A DNA stretch of 64,000 nucleotides from Gremmenia infestans. Its lineage: Eukaryota > Ascomycota > Leotiomycetes > Helotiales > Hamatocanthoscyphaceae. This document shows, in pieces, positions 9,813 through 21,841 of the stretch (positions are counted from its first letter, which is position 1; the number at the start of each line of letters is the position of its first letter). The position numbers and the translations under genes are program-made. The notes under the pieces were generated by a model. It saw nothing but the letters and a program-made list of their open reading frames with translations. It made no database searches and was not told where the DNA came from. The DNA lies in contig JAFEVB010000038.1 of the NCBI GenBank assembly GCA_032629725.1, positions 372,001 to 436,000 of the forward strand, read 5' to 3'.

Positions 9813-12765
9813 GATGTCGAGGAGCACAATATCCTGACAAGTGGAGGATCAAAATCTTTCAAAACAACTGATAATGACCATGCGCTTGGGTGTGGAGGTG
9901 TCGATATAAGTAAGTGCTAAGTGAATGCTTAAGTCCAAAAAAGCTTAAGAAGTCCTATAGATATCCTTGTCAAATCTTAAACCGATCTGTAATGATTAGC
10001 AAGTTAAATCGAGCGTTTTCTTCAGGTCTACATCCTTACACTATGTGAGGTGCTTTGTTCCAAGATGCTGAAGATAACAAATACTAGCATGATACAATAA
10101 CCGTCACATACACTCCATGAAGGTCCTCTAACTTGTCTGTACTTGTCGTGATTGGTAAGTAACGGGGCTAAGTGATGCCCCTTTTGTACACTCGGGCAAG
10201 GTTTACTGATGCGTTCTCTGCGACCATCACCGTATGATTAAAAATCACCTTCTTTCGATTTCTAATGACTGCCGTTTTTTTTCTTTTTCTGAAAAGGATA
10301 TAAAAGGTTATACGGTACTAAATGATGCATGTATCCAGATCTGGCTCGATCCACCCTAATGTACCGGAGCTGGGACACTTCTCAGCCACTCGATTAGTCG
10401 TGGATTTAGCTGGACGCGTACTCCGTAGTGTGTGTTTGACATCGAAGGAGTGGCATGATCTTGACTCAGCTTGGGTCACGACGGCATTGTTAGAGATAAG
10501 GGAATGAATCAGTGCGACGGCACAGGAGATAGTGTAAATATCTGAGGCGTAAAGTGTTGTTGGGCGCTAGGAGCTTTAATGTGAAATTTGAGACTTTCAG
10601 GGCTGATAAGCACAGAACTTCTAAAAGGAAATCTCTTCAACAATGTACTCCATCCTGAATTTCAAGACCATTTCGTACTCGAGTACTATCTCACCACTAC
10701 GCTATTTCTTTTTGCATAGTCTCATTTAAATAGCTGCTGAAGAAGGCATCTGATTAGTCCACATAATTAGAGTGGAGTGACCAATCTTACACCCTAGCAC
10801 TCTCCCACGCCCTACATATGCTAATGCACCCAATTGTCTAGTGCTATAGCCTTAAGCGAGACTTTGTAAAAGAATCGCATGGTGTTGAGATAGTACAGTG
10901 TCTTATAAAGGGGGGTTTTCTCCGCAGAGATATTATATAAAAGGAGCAAACTTCTAGGTTTGAATTGCTTGCTCATAGTATAAGCTTCAAGAGGAAAAAG
11001 AGATCATAATCAAATGAACGTTAGAAAGTTAAAGAGTGCGGGATTTGCATTTATTGATAACCGTTGCAAAGATCCAGATAACAGGAAGTCACCGTGCAGT
11101 TTCACCGTGGGGGTAGGCGCTAGTACCTCCGTAGAGCGCTAGAAGTTTATTGGTCAAAGCGTTTTTAAGCCAGGGTCGGATCGACTTTTAGTAGATCCTA
11201 TGGGTCCATTCCGTTGTTTGTGTGTCGACTATTACAAGGTAGACCCTCCTTTGGAGTATTAACTGCTCTTCGGTCCTAGTTCTTCTACTATACGTGGGCC
11301 GTTTATACGGATTCTTCCGGGACTCCAGGGAGTTACAGAAGAAACAGTGCATAACTCGGCAGATCGACGATCTAGCATCCGAGCTTTAGATTTCATCGGA
11401 ATCAACCATACCACCGGTATCTCATACCTAAGATGTTCTTTCCATGGTTTCACTTGAGACTTTATACACTAAGTGATAAGATAGGGGCTCCCTAAGATTA
11501 GGTACTTTAGTGGAATCTTCTACTCCGTGCAGGGAATTTTAGGAGCTCGCTGGGAGTGTACTCAGTGCAGTAGGTATGCCTTTGGATCAGCAAGGACGCT
11601 GTGCCTACGCTAAATACTTTCAGCGTGAGTCTTGAGAGGAAACTCTAGCATATATAGCCCTACGGGTAATCTGCCTACTATACTATACACTAATCGAGTG
11701 CATTTGATAGCGGCGGGACATGATTCATGCAAGATAAAATAGAGTTCTGTGGTGAGATAGGTATCTTGGGGTGCCAATTCTACAACTTCAATGCCTAAAA
11801 AGTAATGATTTTATTGGTTTTCTATAAAAAGCCCTGCTTAGTATGGTTTTACTGCTAAAAGTCTTGATATCTTAATGTAATGCCTCTCAAAGACTTTCTT
11901 ATCAGATGTATCCTTCCTCATTATAGAATAGACAATTATTTGTTGGCGCATGATGTGGCTTTATAGTGACGCATTCAAAAATGTAGCTACCTCCGTATGT
12001 TGAATTATTGGTTAAGTTGCGGTACGGGACGAAAGTAACCCCCTCAGGAGTTTTATAATCGACCAAAGAGAGGGATAGGCACGGGCCGTGGCTGACCCGA
12101 TTCAAGGGAAGAAAAGCAACACGCCTCCATAGCGGGCAGCAGCTGAACCCGGACCATTGGTGATGATAGAACCCCGTTTTAAGATCCTCCCCAAGATTCG
12201 GCTTGATCAGGCAGGTCCGCCGGAAGTATTCTTTGATATACGAAGTACTTTTCCTACTACATGATGAAACCCTATGAACTCTAATTCTACTAGCCTTATG
12301 CAATAAGATTGAGCATAACGTTGCAAATCGGATCGTGAACGTTAACTAAATTAGTAGCCCCTGTGTCCGAATTAAAGAGTGAGCTTTAGGTGATGCGATT
12401 AGAGTGAAGAGACGGAAAAGCATCCTTCGCCTTTGGAATCAAATCCACTTAAGAGGTTATTCTGGCTTGCTTGTCGGCTATTTTCGCGTCTGATATGCAA
12501 TAGGTATCCTAGACCCTTTAGTTCTGGAGTCCCACCCCCACATCCCGATTTTAGTAAACGCACCAAAGGAATGGCGTGTATCTACCCATGGTCAAATCAA
12601 CATGGGTTTTCCACGTTCCCAGGGAGCTAGGATAGTGCTAAACCATGCAATCTTTTATTGATCATAGCTTCCAATTCCTTTCCTCTATGAGGTGCTATCT
12701 TTCATATTGAGTTGTTCCTTCCAAAGCACCCATGATCCATTTCGTGGATCTTGTAAACAGCAGCA
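9813..12765. other. 3-kb non-coding, probably degenerate repeat-derived region
   Basis: No frame with coding character is seen. A 133-codon minus-strand frame (11902-12303) has no ATG. The composition is patchy, with many nonsense codons in all frames, and resembles decayed transposon sequence, but I can identify no element. The 12-mer GTAGAGCGCTAG occurs here (about 11131) and again near 15343 beyond the permease, hinting at fragments of one repeat family. Confidence 0.35.
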
Positions 12766-14797
12766 ATGGACAACCTTAATATGATGAAAATGGAGGATGT
12801 GAATGTCCAAGTTTTGGACAAAAAAGGTAATAGCACCGTTGAGGGACAGCCTAAAGCTTCTCATTCTGCAAAGTCCGACACTGTATTTGAGGTAAGCTTT
12901 CCTCTACACACCTAGCTTCGATAGCATCCTAAAGTTTGATAGCGATATATCAACCCCACTGCGATTGTCAATTTTGGATTTACGCTGCAAGCCGCTTGGG
13001 AGTGCGACGCTGTATTATTTCAGATCAGTCTGCTTAATGGCGGTCCAGCATCGTTGGTTTATGGAAGCATCTTGGCGGGTCTAGGGACGACAGCAATTTC
13101 TACTTCACTAGCAGAGTTGGCATCATTGTAAGCATTACCATGTATTTTGCAGGTCTTTGTCCTGACTGGGAGTTAGAGATCCGATTGTGGGAGCGCAATA
13201 TCGATGGGTAAGATCATTAAGAACCCCTTTACGTCTCTTCGTCATCGGCTTTTCACAGATACTACTTGGAAGCTTTATCTCCAAGAATGCCTCATTATGA
13301 TTGTAGTCCTGCTACTTGCGAAGGATTTTCTGTGAAAGACATAATACTGACTTGCTCTTCTTCTAGTCGGCCGCATTTGCACCATTCAGTCCCAAATTAT
13401 GGGGGCTTTTCCAAGGGTAAGGGTTGCGCAGTGTCAACTAGAAAGTTTCGAAAGCTAACATGAAGCAGATGGATAACTGTCTGGGCATGGTTTGTTCCCC
13501 CCATCTTACTTTTCGAGCGATAGTAAAAGTGCCATATGCCATTACTTTTCCCCCTCCAGCTTTACTAAGCCATACCATACTGACTCATCGAATAGGATAA
13601 CGGTCACAGCGGCTAGTACGTCCTATTTGGCCAATGTTGTCATTGGCCTTGCAGTGTTTAACTACCCAAACTTTGACCCCCAACGATGGCATACCACTAT
13701 GTGCATGATTGCATTTACAATTGTACCCGTGATTGCCAACTTCTACTTTAGAAGCCTGTTAATTACCCTCGAGATGATTGGAGGCATCATTCATGTTATG
13801 TTCTTCGTTGTTACTATTGTCGTCATGGTGACGCTATCGGAACGCAGTACAACTGGATTTGTGTTCAATAACCTTTGGACCGATGTCAGCGGTTGGACAA
13901 ACCCAGGAATTGCTTTCAGCCTCGGGATTCTGACAGTAGCCTTCCCAATCACCTCTTTCGATGGAATTTTGCACATGAGTAAGTCACCCCAGAAATGTGA
14001 TGAACTGCATTTTAACATCATTAGGCGACGAAGTGCAGGGCGCAAGAACTCGGGTACCTCGAAGCATGATCACAGCAGTGGTCTTGAACAGTTTTATGCA
14101 ATTTGGCTTCTGTGTCGCCTTGATGTACTGTATTGGAGATGTGGATAAGGTTACAAGCTCACCAACTGGACTTTCTATCATCGAAGTTCTTTTCGAATGT
14201 ACGAAGTCTAAACCTGCGACGAATTTCTTGCTTGTCATGATAGCTTTCGTCCTCTTCGTCTCGCTCTTCAACATCCTCGCCTCTGCTGCTAGGTTAACAT
14301 GGGCGTTCGCTCGCGACAACGGTCTACCGTTCTCGAAGACATTCGCCTACGTCCATCCTACGTTAAAGATTCCCATCAACGCACTCCTACTAGTGGGCTT
14401 TATCATGTGTCTGCTGGCTCTCATCTATATTGGATCAACCACGGCTTTCAACGCTTTGATTTCGCTTCCTACGATTGCGTTATACATCTCGTACTTCATT
14501 CCTATCCTGTTCATCGTCATCAGGAAACTTCAGGGTCGGCACCCGAAATATGGGCCATTCAAACTTGGCCGTTGGGGACTTCCAATCAATATGTTCGCTA
14601 TGACCTACATTCTTTACATGTTGACTTTCGTTGGCTTCCCGACAGTGGTGCCAGTGACAGCAGACAATATGAACTACGCCGGTCCACTTGTAATTGCACT
14701 TATCCTACTGGGAATTGGCGACTTTTTCTTTACGGGGAGGAAGCGCTTCGTAGTTCCCACTGCGCCGTCAGCGAGGGACGACGATTGGGGGTTATGA
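12766..14797 (+). CDS. APC-superfamily amino acid/GABA/choline-type permease, 522 aa (7 exons)
   Basis: Exons 12766-12891, 12943-13127, 13177-13207, 13367-13416, 13469-13489, 13596-13978 and 14025-14797 total 1569 nt in one frame. All introns are GT-AG; AGCTAAC is the branch point of the fourth. The product follows the fungal amino acid/choline transporter (ACT) subfamily: a short hydrophilic N-terminus, then LLNGGPASLVYGSILAGLGT (TM2 region) and AELASLDPIVGAQYRW. Further on are LWGLFQGWITVWAW, NYPNFDPQRWH, DGILHMSDEV with ARTRVPRSM, SRLTWAFARDN-like ARLTWAFARDNGLPFS, AYVHPTLKIP and STTAFNALISL. About 12 membrane helices are expected, consistent with import of GABA, choline or another small amine across the plasma membrane; the substrate cannot be read from sequence. 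Very short exons (21-50 nt) make automated annotation of the 5' half error-prone. The third intron (159 nt) contains a misleading open frame. Confidence 0.88.
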
Positions 14798-15733
14798 AGA
14801 TGTATATAGAATCCGCTATTTAGTTTTGGAATCTCAGTTGGCTTTTTAAATTTAGAGGTTCATTACTGGGACAGTGCTTTCATTGCATTAGTCAGGAGTT
14901 TTAAGAAGCTATGCCGAAAGGATTCCTGCTTTGGCATACAGGCTCTCTGGAAATCGATTGACTTCCTCAGATTCCGAGATCCCTGTTCATTCAGCTTTGC
15001 AGGCTGAGGTTTAAGGAGCCTTTGGACATTGGTACCTCTGTGGCTTCTAGACCAAATGATGGCGCGCCTTTAGTGGTCTTTTGAACCGTCGATACTTAGT
15101 TGAAACAACAAGATCAAAACTTCTGAAAATGCACGATATTCTACCCAATCCTCAGGGATGAGTTTTTCAGTCCAATAATCACTTCAAAGAGCCCGAAATT
15201 ACCACAGATTTATACTAGTTCACCACTCTAGAATCTAGATCTCATACGGAGGAAAAAAGGCGAGCTCGAATATCTGGGATTTACCGGGCTGGGGCCGCGT
15301 GAGGGAGCGCTGTAGTACTTTAGTAGTGCGTGATCAAAGCACATGTAGAGCGCTAGTTAAGCTAGACTCAGACACTAATAATCCTAGTACTTCCTCCTGG
15401 AGAGGCCCTGAGATAGCCCCCTGAAGTGGAAAGAGTCTCGAACTCCCGTTGTCCCGTTGTCTATACAATGGATCCGTTCCGCCCGCGGCCCGCTCTGTAC
15501 TAGCTAAAGTATATTTGTACCATCCCACTCACGGCCGTGCGCGCCAGCAAACCAGTCTCCACCGAGTGATAAGAGCGCTCCGTATGAAAGCAGGCCTGCG
15601 GCCCCGTCCCGTAATTGGCAAATGGTAAATAAATTACCTTGTTCACAAGAGGCTGATGAGTCAGGGTAAGATCGGCAAGGAAGAAGATCTTACAAGGGAA
15701 TCTTATCGCTGAGAACCTTCATATCACCAGAAC
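14798..15733. other. intergenic region with possible repeat remnants
   Basis: No coding signal is seen. The 15230-15540 interval is more GC-rich than its surroundings and contains a second copy of GTAGAGCGCTAG found near 11131. It may be a fragment of a dispersed repeat, but no ends or target duplications are visible. Confidence 0.3.
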
Positions 15734-17474
15734 ATGCTGATTGAAGACCGATTACGAGCGGGCTGGGCCTCTACGACCTGGGCTCAATCTACTGCTTATG
15801 TCGTTTTCGCATTCGTGATCTATGTAAGCTCTCACACATCTCTAAAAGTATAGCAAATAATTTGAAGCCTAGTTCATCGTAGTATTTACCTACCGCTTGA
15901 CTGTACATCCCCTTGCTAAGTATCCTGGACCATTCTTCGCACGCATCACCGACTGGCCGCTGGTAGCCCATTGTATCAAAGGCGATAGGCATCTCTGGGA
16001 GTTCAAGAACCACCAGAAATATGGTAAACTCCCCTGATCTACCCCAACAAGCTTCTTTCTAGAGCCCAAGAACACTTGCTGACCCTTTCCAGGACCAATT
16101 GTCCGTTATGGCGCAAATTCCATCTCCATTTCCACCCCAAGCTCTATCCCTCTCATCCATGGCCCAAAAGCCAATGTCAAGAAAGGAGCCTGGTACAAGA
16201 CCCTCGACATCAGCGCTGGCGCTCCTTCAGTGCAAATGGAAATCGACAAGCACCAGCACGCCATGCGCAGACGATTTCTCGCCCCCGCGTTCAGCGAACG
16301 TGCACTGAAAGAAGCAGAGAAACTCATCACCATTACCGCAAAAAAGCTGTCGGCGGGTTTAAGTGAAGGAGGAGAGAAAGACTGGTCGCAACCGAAGAAC
16401 TTCAGCGATTGGGCGACATTCTTTGGATTCGATTTTATCATTGACCTGGGATACGGGAAGAGTTTAGAGATGCTGGACAAAGAAGACAACAGATGGGTTC
16501 CAGACACCCTGAAATCTGCTTCAGTATTCCTCTACTACTCTGGCTACCTCCCGTTCATCGAAGTTGTACGTCCACTCATGGGGACAAGCGTGCAAGACTA
16601 TATCGGTGGCAAAACAGCCGCCGATTCCCTCAAGTTCACCAACATGGCGAACTTGAGGCTGGCAGATCGCATGGAGGAGGAGAGGATGAAAGCGCAGGCG
16701 GGCGCGCAGCAGAAAGAAAACATTCGGAAAGACACCTTCCACTACCTACTGAACAGCAAAGATGCCGTAACCGGGAAGTCCTTCACAACTGAGCAACTGC
16801 AAGCAGACTCGGCCCTCATCATCGCCGCCGGCAGCGATGGCGTAGGCCTCACAATCGGCGCATGCATGTTCTACTTGCTCTCCAACCCCGCAGTGTTGGC
16901 ACGGCTCACCGACGAAATCCGCGGGAACTTCAGCTCGCTTGACGAGATCAAGAATCCAAAGCTAGGCGGCCTACCGTATCTGCACGCCTGCATTGAAGAA
17001 ACTCTGCGAATGAACCCCCCCAAGCCCAGCTCGCTACCCCGCGAAGTACTCAAAGGGGGGTTGAATCTCGACGACCAGTTCATCCCGCAGGGCATCACGA
17101 TCGGCTCGCCAATCTACGTAATCCATCACGACCCAACCGTCTTCCCGGATCCGTGGTCCTTTCGCCCCGAACGCTGGATTGCCTCCTCCAGCGGCAACTC
17201 CCCCGAAATGGTATCAGCAGCCAAAGCTGCCTCGATACCGTTCTTGATTGGCCCGCTGAACTGTATCGGGAAGAACATGTCGTATATTGCACTCAAGCTG
17301 GCACTTGCCTACATTCTGTTCGAGAACGATTTGAGGATTAGTGGGGAGTTGACCGGGGGTGGGAGTCCGCTGCAGGCGGTGGAGGAGAGGAGGAGGGTGG
17401 GCGAATATCAGATGGAGGATTGGATTTTGGGGTTCAGGGATGGGCCGATGGTTGAGGTCAAGGTTCGGTCTTGA
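15734..17474 (+). CDS. cytochrome P450, 540 aa (3 exons), with atypical heme and I-helix motifs
   Basis: Exons 15734-15823, 15873-16023 and 16093-17474 keep one frame; introns are 49 and 69 nt, the second with branch site TGCTGAC. An N-terminal membrane anchor (about 17-40) precedes YRLTVHPLAKYPGPF, typical of microsomal fungal P450s of the CYP58/CYP65-like secondary-metabolism type. The K-helix ExxR is in EETLRMNPP, the PERF-equivalent is FRPERW, and the heme loop is FLIGPLNCIGKN with the thiolate at Cys471. Two expected residues are absent. The Arg two before the Cys is Leu, and the I-helix AGSDT-type sequence reads AGSDGVG, losing the oxygen-activating Thr. The frame is otherwise intact. 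It is probably an endoplasmic-reticulum monooxygenase or a P450 with altered chemistry. No PKS, NRPS or terpene synthase is adjacent, so no pathway is assigned. Confidence 0.88.
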
Positions 17475-17886
17475 GTGGATGCTGGAATATCAGAATACAC
17501 CGGTGACTGATTGCCTTCGACGTGAAAAATAAAATCGGGCCTTTACATAACACTGAAATTGATGCATCGTTATCTGGTCGTTTTGGTGCTACGTCAAGGA
17601 AGGTATCACGTTAGATTTCCAGCACTGTAAATTTCCTTATCTTGCAGTCTAGACGAAGTTGTCAAGATCTGTAAAGATTCGCGAACCTATTTTTTTGAGG
17701 TTTGAAATGCTGCTCTTTAAGAGATCTCCATCAAGGACCAAGTGAGTGCGAGATGTGTGGCTCCGAGCGTGCGAGTTGCTTCCATGATGTTGGATCGTTT
17801 TTGTATTTTTCTGACGAGCAATGGTTGATCGCTGGGCTCGGCTCGCCAAAGACAAGGTTCAGAGTTTGTAGCAATGCTGCCGGCTT
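17475..17886. other. intergenic region after the P450
   Basis: The 3' flank of the P450. Nothing coding is supported. Confidence 0.4.
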
Positions 17887-18631
17887 TTAGTCGTCGTCCA
17901 GCATATTTTCAACTGCCTCCTGCGCAACTCGTACGGCTTCTTCGAAATTAGTCGAGCTCTGGGACTGCACCCAAGAGCTTCCTGCATGAGGGAGATGGCG
18001 TCTTCAAGACTAGCTAAGGCTGTAGTCCTTGAAAATATCTCAGCTGGATAGACTCCAACGGTTTCTAGTAATTGCCCTTTATCATGATCTGCTGGACTTG
18101 ATGCGAAAGCTTCTTGGGTAACTTGAATGGCCCCATCAAGGTTGGCTCTTATGCCGGTTCTGGAACATTGCATGGCAAAGCGCTCCCTGAGTTGCTTGAG
18201 TAGTGTGTCCCGGTCCGAATTGGAGTTGTGAGTGGTGTTGTGAGTGGTATGAACCAATCCTTCTCGTAGGATTACGGACTGCTTCTTCCAATTCGGGTGT
18301 TTCGGAAGCTCCTAATTATCAGAATTTCAGTGTCAACATTCATCTTTCTACAAAGTTTTCGAGTAAGGATTACATTCTAGAAGGTTGTTTCAAGAATAGA
18401 GACACTTACATACGGAGCGTATAGATGTCTTCCTACTCTAGAAAGCCCAAGAAGGGAGTGGAAATTGCCCCAAGTTGTACTTGCCACTCGTAACAAGTGG
18501 CCTGAACCCCTTTTCTGCTCATCAATGCCAACAGCATCTAGTAAAGCCTTTACGGCCCCTTCGGCATCCGTGACAGTACGGGTGTTCCAGTATTTTCTCA
18601 TAAAATACTGTCCAAGATGTGTCAATGGCAC
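17887..18631 (-). pseudogene. decayed tetratricopeptide-repeat (TPR) protein fragment
   Basis: On the minus strand, RERFAMQCSRTG followed by ANLDGAIQVTQEAFASSPAD and then ALASLEDAISLMQEAL reproduces the fungal TPR repeat pattern (R-[FY]-x-R-[TS]-G ... D-L-x-x-A-I-x-x-x-x-x-A). A further helix, NFEEAVRVAQEAVENMLDDD, ends at a stop at 17887 but lies in a different frame. Upstream, a PELEEAVRNP-like helix (about 18285) and a 60-residue stretch reaching 18631 are again in other frames. No GT-AG introns reconnect them convincingly, so at least two frame breaks are inferred. Full-length relatives are long multi-repeat proteins, often with a CHAT or NACHT-type domain at one end. None is visible here, so this is a relic piece. 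Confidence 0.6.
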
Positions 18632-19682
18632 TAGTCACTTTGGAATACTAGCCCGCCCCCCCCACCGAATTTCAGAGACACCGCCGCCTCCCTCAGAAAA
18701 TCTGACGGCGTGTTTAAGCCTAGTGATGCTTTATTCCTCCGCCACAACCGATATATCTACAGCCTTCAGAACCGCCTTTTCCGTGAGCCGGAAAGCTCTT
18801 TTGATGCCGTCCCTCATTGGCATATTGGCGCCGATGTTGACTAGCGCCTCAGATTCCTTAGCGTCGAGCCCGATTGTTATATCTTTTCTTAGCGCTACGA
18901 CGTGCAACACAGATTAAGGTTTGTTATGTATTGGGTTGGCGGTGTGAATGAGTGGTGGTGGAAAGGGGCAGGTAGAGGGAACCGGAGGCGGGGCGGGATG
19001 TTGCTGGTTTAGCCGAGAGGTTCAATGGAGGGAGGTAGTGACCTGACCTGGCTTGTGAGGTTAGTGGGAGTAGAGGAGCGCGTTTTGTTGTTTTGCTATA
19101 GTTATGATGAAGGGAGGCGCTAGCGTTGTATCCATGTGCAGATCATTAGGTTATTACCATTTTTGTAGGCTGAGACATGAACTCCGAGGGCCACAACCCA
19201 AGCCATACACCTCGAGCTCGTACTCCGTCTGCATCTCGGTTTTTAAACTCACCCATGACTACAATACTTGTCCCATCGGAGTATTTGCTAGATTTAAAAG
19301 TCGGACTTAGGTGATGTCCTCCAGCGTGCTCATCTAACTCACCTGATACAACGCCCCTTCGCCTCCAGGCCTGTCAAGACAAAGATCTACAGCCTCAAAC
19401 CCACGACGTCTCCAACTCATCCAAACATACGGGCGGTAAGGATCAGATCCAATCTCAACAACTAATGCAACCTAATCATATAAGTTCATCTCTTTCCCAC
19501 ATTAAAGAACTTTTGGTACACCAGCACATTCGCCCTCTGTTTTTTCAACTTGATTCTCTCATTATTCACAGCTGGGCTGTTGCATTCGTTCTGCACTTTC
19601 AATTCAAACAAAACTTATCTCTTTGATACCCATTCCTCATTTTCTCCGAAGTCGCTAAAAGCTAAACAAAATTCACCACACC
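18632..19682. other. intergenic region
   Basis: No supportable gene is seen. The part next to 18632 may still belong to the decayed TPR gene, since scattered open minus-strand stretches reach about 18910. The 3' part is pyrimidine-rich (19490-19680) and is the likely promoter and leader of the secreted-protein gene. Confidence 0.35.
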
Positions 19683-20254
19683 ATGCATTTCTCAGCACCA
19701 CTTGCAATTTTCCTCTCCCTCACAGGTGCCCTTGCTCAACCGACAAAGCGTGCTGCAGCAACATCAAAAGCTGTTCTGACAGTGCAAACCTACAATGATT
19801 TCTCCGTTTCTTCAGGGGTTGCAGGAAACGCCCTCGCTGAAGTCAACGCCAAGTTCCCCGTACGTCCCCACCCCCTCCTCCCTCTCTTCCCCTCACTGAC
19901 ACTTCTCAGATCGACCAAACCAATTTCGCCGGGGTAGCAGCATCTGACCTCGCCATCATTTCTTCAGCTGCGCAATTGAGCGAGCAGGCCGAGACCGCCA
20001 CGGGCGGCTTCAACACGGCCGTCGCGGCAGCAAGCGGCACTGCCGCAACAGCGCTGCAGAATGGCAAGATCAAGAACAAGGTGCTGAAGCTGCAGACGGA
20101 TGTCATGAGGATTCAGATCGAGGTTGCGCAGGGGAATACGGCGGCTGGAAGTCAGCTTGCGGCGCAACAGGCCAAGTTGGCGACTAATGTTGCGTTGGAT
20201 AAGGCCGCGGCGGGGCAGGCGGCTACCGCGATTAGCTTTGCTGGGAGTGATTAG
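19683..20254 (+). CDS. small secreted protein, 173 aa (2 exons)
   Basis: Exons 19683-19859 and 19910-20254 flank a 50-nt intron with donor GTACGT and acceptor CAG. Residues 1-18 form a clear signal peptide (MHFSAPLAIFLSLTGALA) followed by a dibasic-like PTKR site. The mature protein is Ala/Gln/Lys-rich, Cys-free and predicted helical. Blocks include VAGNALAEVNAKFP, the intron-spanning FPIDQTNF, and KIKNKVLKLQTDVM. The arrangement matches a family of uncharacterised small secreted proteins conserved across ascomycetes, as I recall it; no function is known. Absence of Cys argues against a classical apoplastic effector. Confidence 0.82.
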
Positions 20255-21841
20255 TGGTGTACAGAAGAAGTCGAGGCAGGGGTTGGGAAAGGAAAGAAAA
20301 GAGGATAGAGATGGAGGTGTGAGGAGATTAACATATATAATATCATATGATCGAGTCTCATCTCAACCGATCTTGATAACTGTATATTCGACTTTAAATA
20401 GCAATTAATAAGAGAGGATTCTTAGCTGTCTTTGGAGATACGAATGAGGAAGTTAGATACTGCAACGTCTCTGACATTTAGGCACTTCTCTATGGATAAA
20501 ATGACATACTGGGAATCTTTAGACCTCGAAATCCCAGAGTGGCGGAAGTACTACAACTGCTACGTCCTTAGTATCGAAATTTAGCTCGGCTTTGCGACCA
20601 AGTATGAAAGCTTTCGCGAGGTCTAGTTGACGACTGAGGAGAATCTGGTCTAGTTTGATTGCTATCCAGTCACGAGGATCTAGGAAAACAGTTGACCAGT
20701 GGCGGAGGTTGATGGCTTCATAGGCATTAAACCAAGACCCATCAAGTGAGTCTTGTCTAACTTACTTGCAATAATGTCTTGAACCTCTCTCGAGGTAAAT
20801 TGTACATGGTACAGAACTCGAGGAACATTTGAATTATCCGGATTCGCTTAACTCATTGTAATTTGTATTAGCGTGTTCGAAGGGAAGAACACAATCGTGT
20901 GATAGAACGCAAATGACTTGAAATCAATATAGCATACCGAGGATGAGATCGGGTGCTCGAGGAAGGTAAGAAACTAAAGAAACTAAAGAAGATATATAAA
21001 ACCTCCCTTCCAGCAAACACGTGACCAACCGCGTCTCAAATTCGCAAGACAACTAGTCTTTGATTCTGGAGTAGCTACTATGGGTTTTCTCTCCCTCTCT
21101 ATGCAAAACATATGCCATGAAATCTCGCAGAGGTATTCCTCGACGCCAGGACTTCATCCAAGCCCGTGCAGTAGCCCTAGCACGTAATATACGGCACGTT
21201 TTCAGTAGATTTGAATCCCCGGAGATGATTACACACCAATCCCGGAATGCGGCGAGCTCAAGGCACCAATGTAAACCTTCCAATACTGGTATCGACAAGT
21301 ACGATTCGTCATACTCCTGCTCATTATGTGTTGTACATTTGAAGGGATTTCATGAAGTGGCAGAAGATTATTCGTGCATCAAGAACGAACCGTTATATGC
21401 GCTGTCCCCGTACCCCTAATGCACGAAGATTGGGTATTGGACAACAGGCAGGAGATCTCCTGCATGCATAGTAGAAGACAGCCAAACAGGAGAGGGCCAG
21501 GTGGGGTGATTCGAGATTTGGGTGTCCCGAAAAGAGAGTGAGAGTGTCGTGCCAACGAAGGATGTGCGTGTAAATGGGGCGGAACAACAGTCGGGCCGGG
21601 ATTGATATCACCCACCAGAGCTCTTTCACCGTAGTTTCTGCCAAAAATGAATAGAACACGGCAAATTACCTATTTCTGCAGGGTCTACTACCAATAAAAT
21701 ATATCAGTCTGGTAATTCACAATTTCATGGTGTGGTAGGTGCACGCATCCCGTAAGTAAATAACGGCAGCAGAGTTTTTGCTTGCCGCCTTCTTCTACTC
21801 TTCCTCCCGTCTCCTCCCTCCTCCATCTCCATCCACTACGG
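20255..21841. other. 1.6-kb intergenic region
   Basis: No frame with coding character is seen. The 20420-21050 stretch is dotted with stops in all frames and may be old repeat sequence. The 21640-21841 stretch becomes pyrimidine-rich before the next gene. Confidence 0.35.

Noticed and set aside
11902..12303. 133-codon minus-strand frame in the degenerate block
   Set aside because: Contains no ATG and no recognisable motif.
13266..13463. Open frame reading like a permease segment (EALSPRMPHY)
   Set aside because: It lies in the 159-nt third intron and its downstream neighbourhood. The conserved LWGLFQGWITVWAW sequence requires splicing from 13207 to 13367, which skips it.
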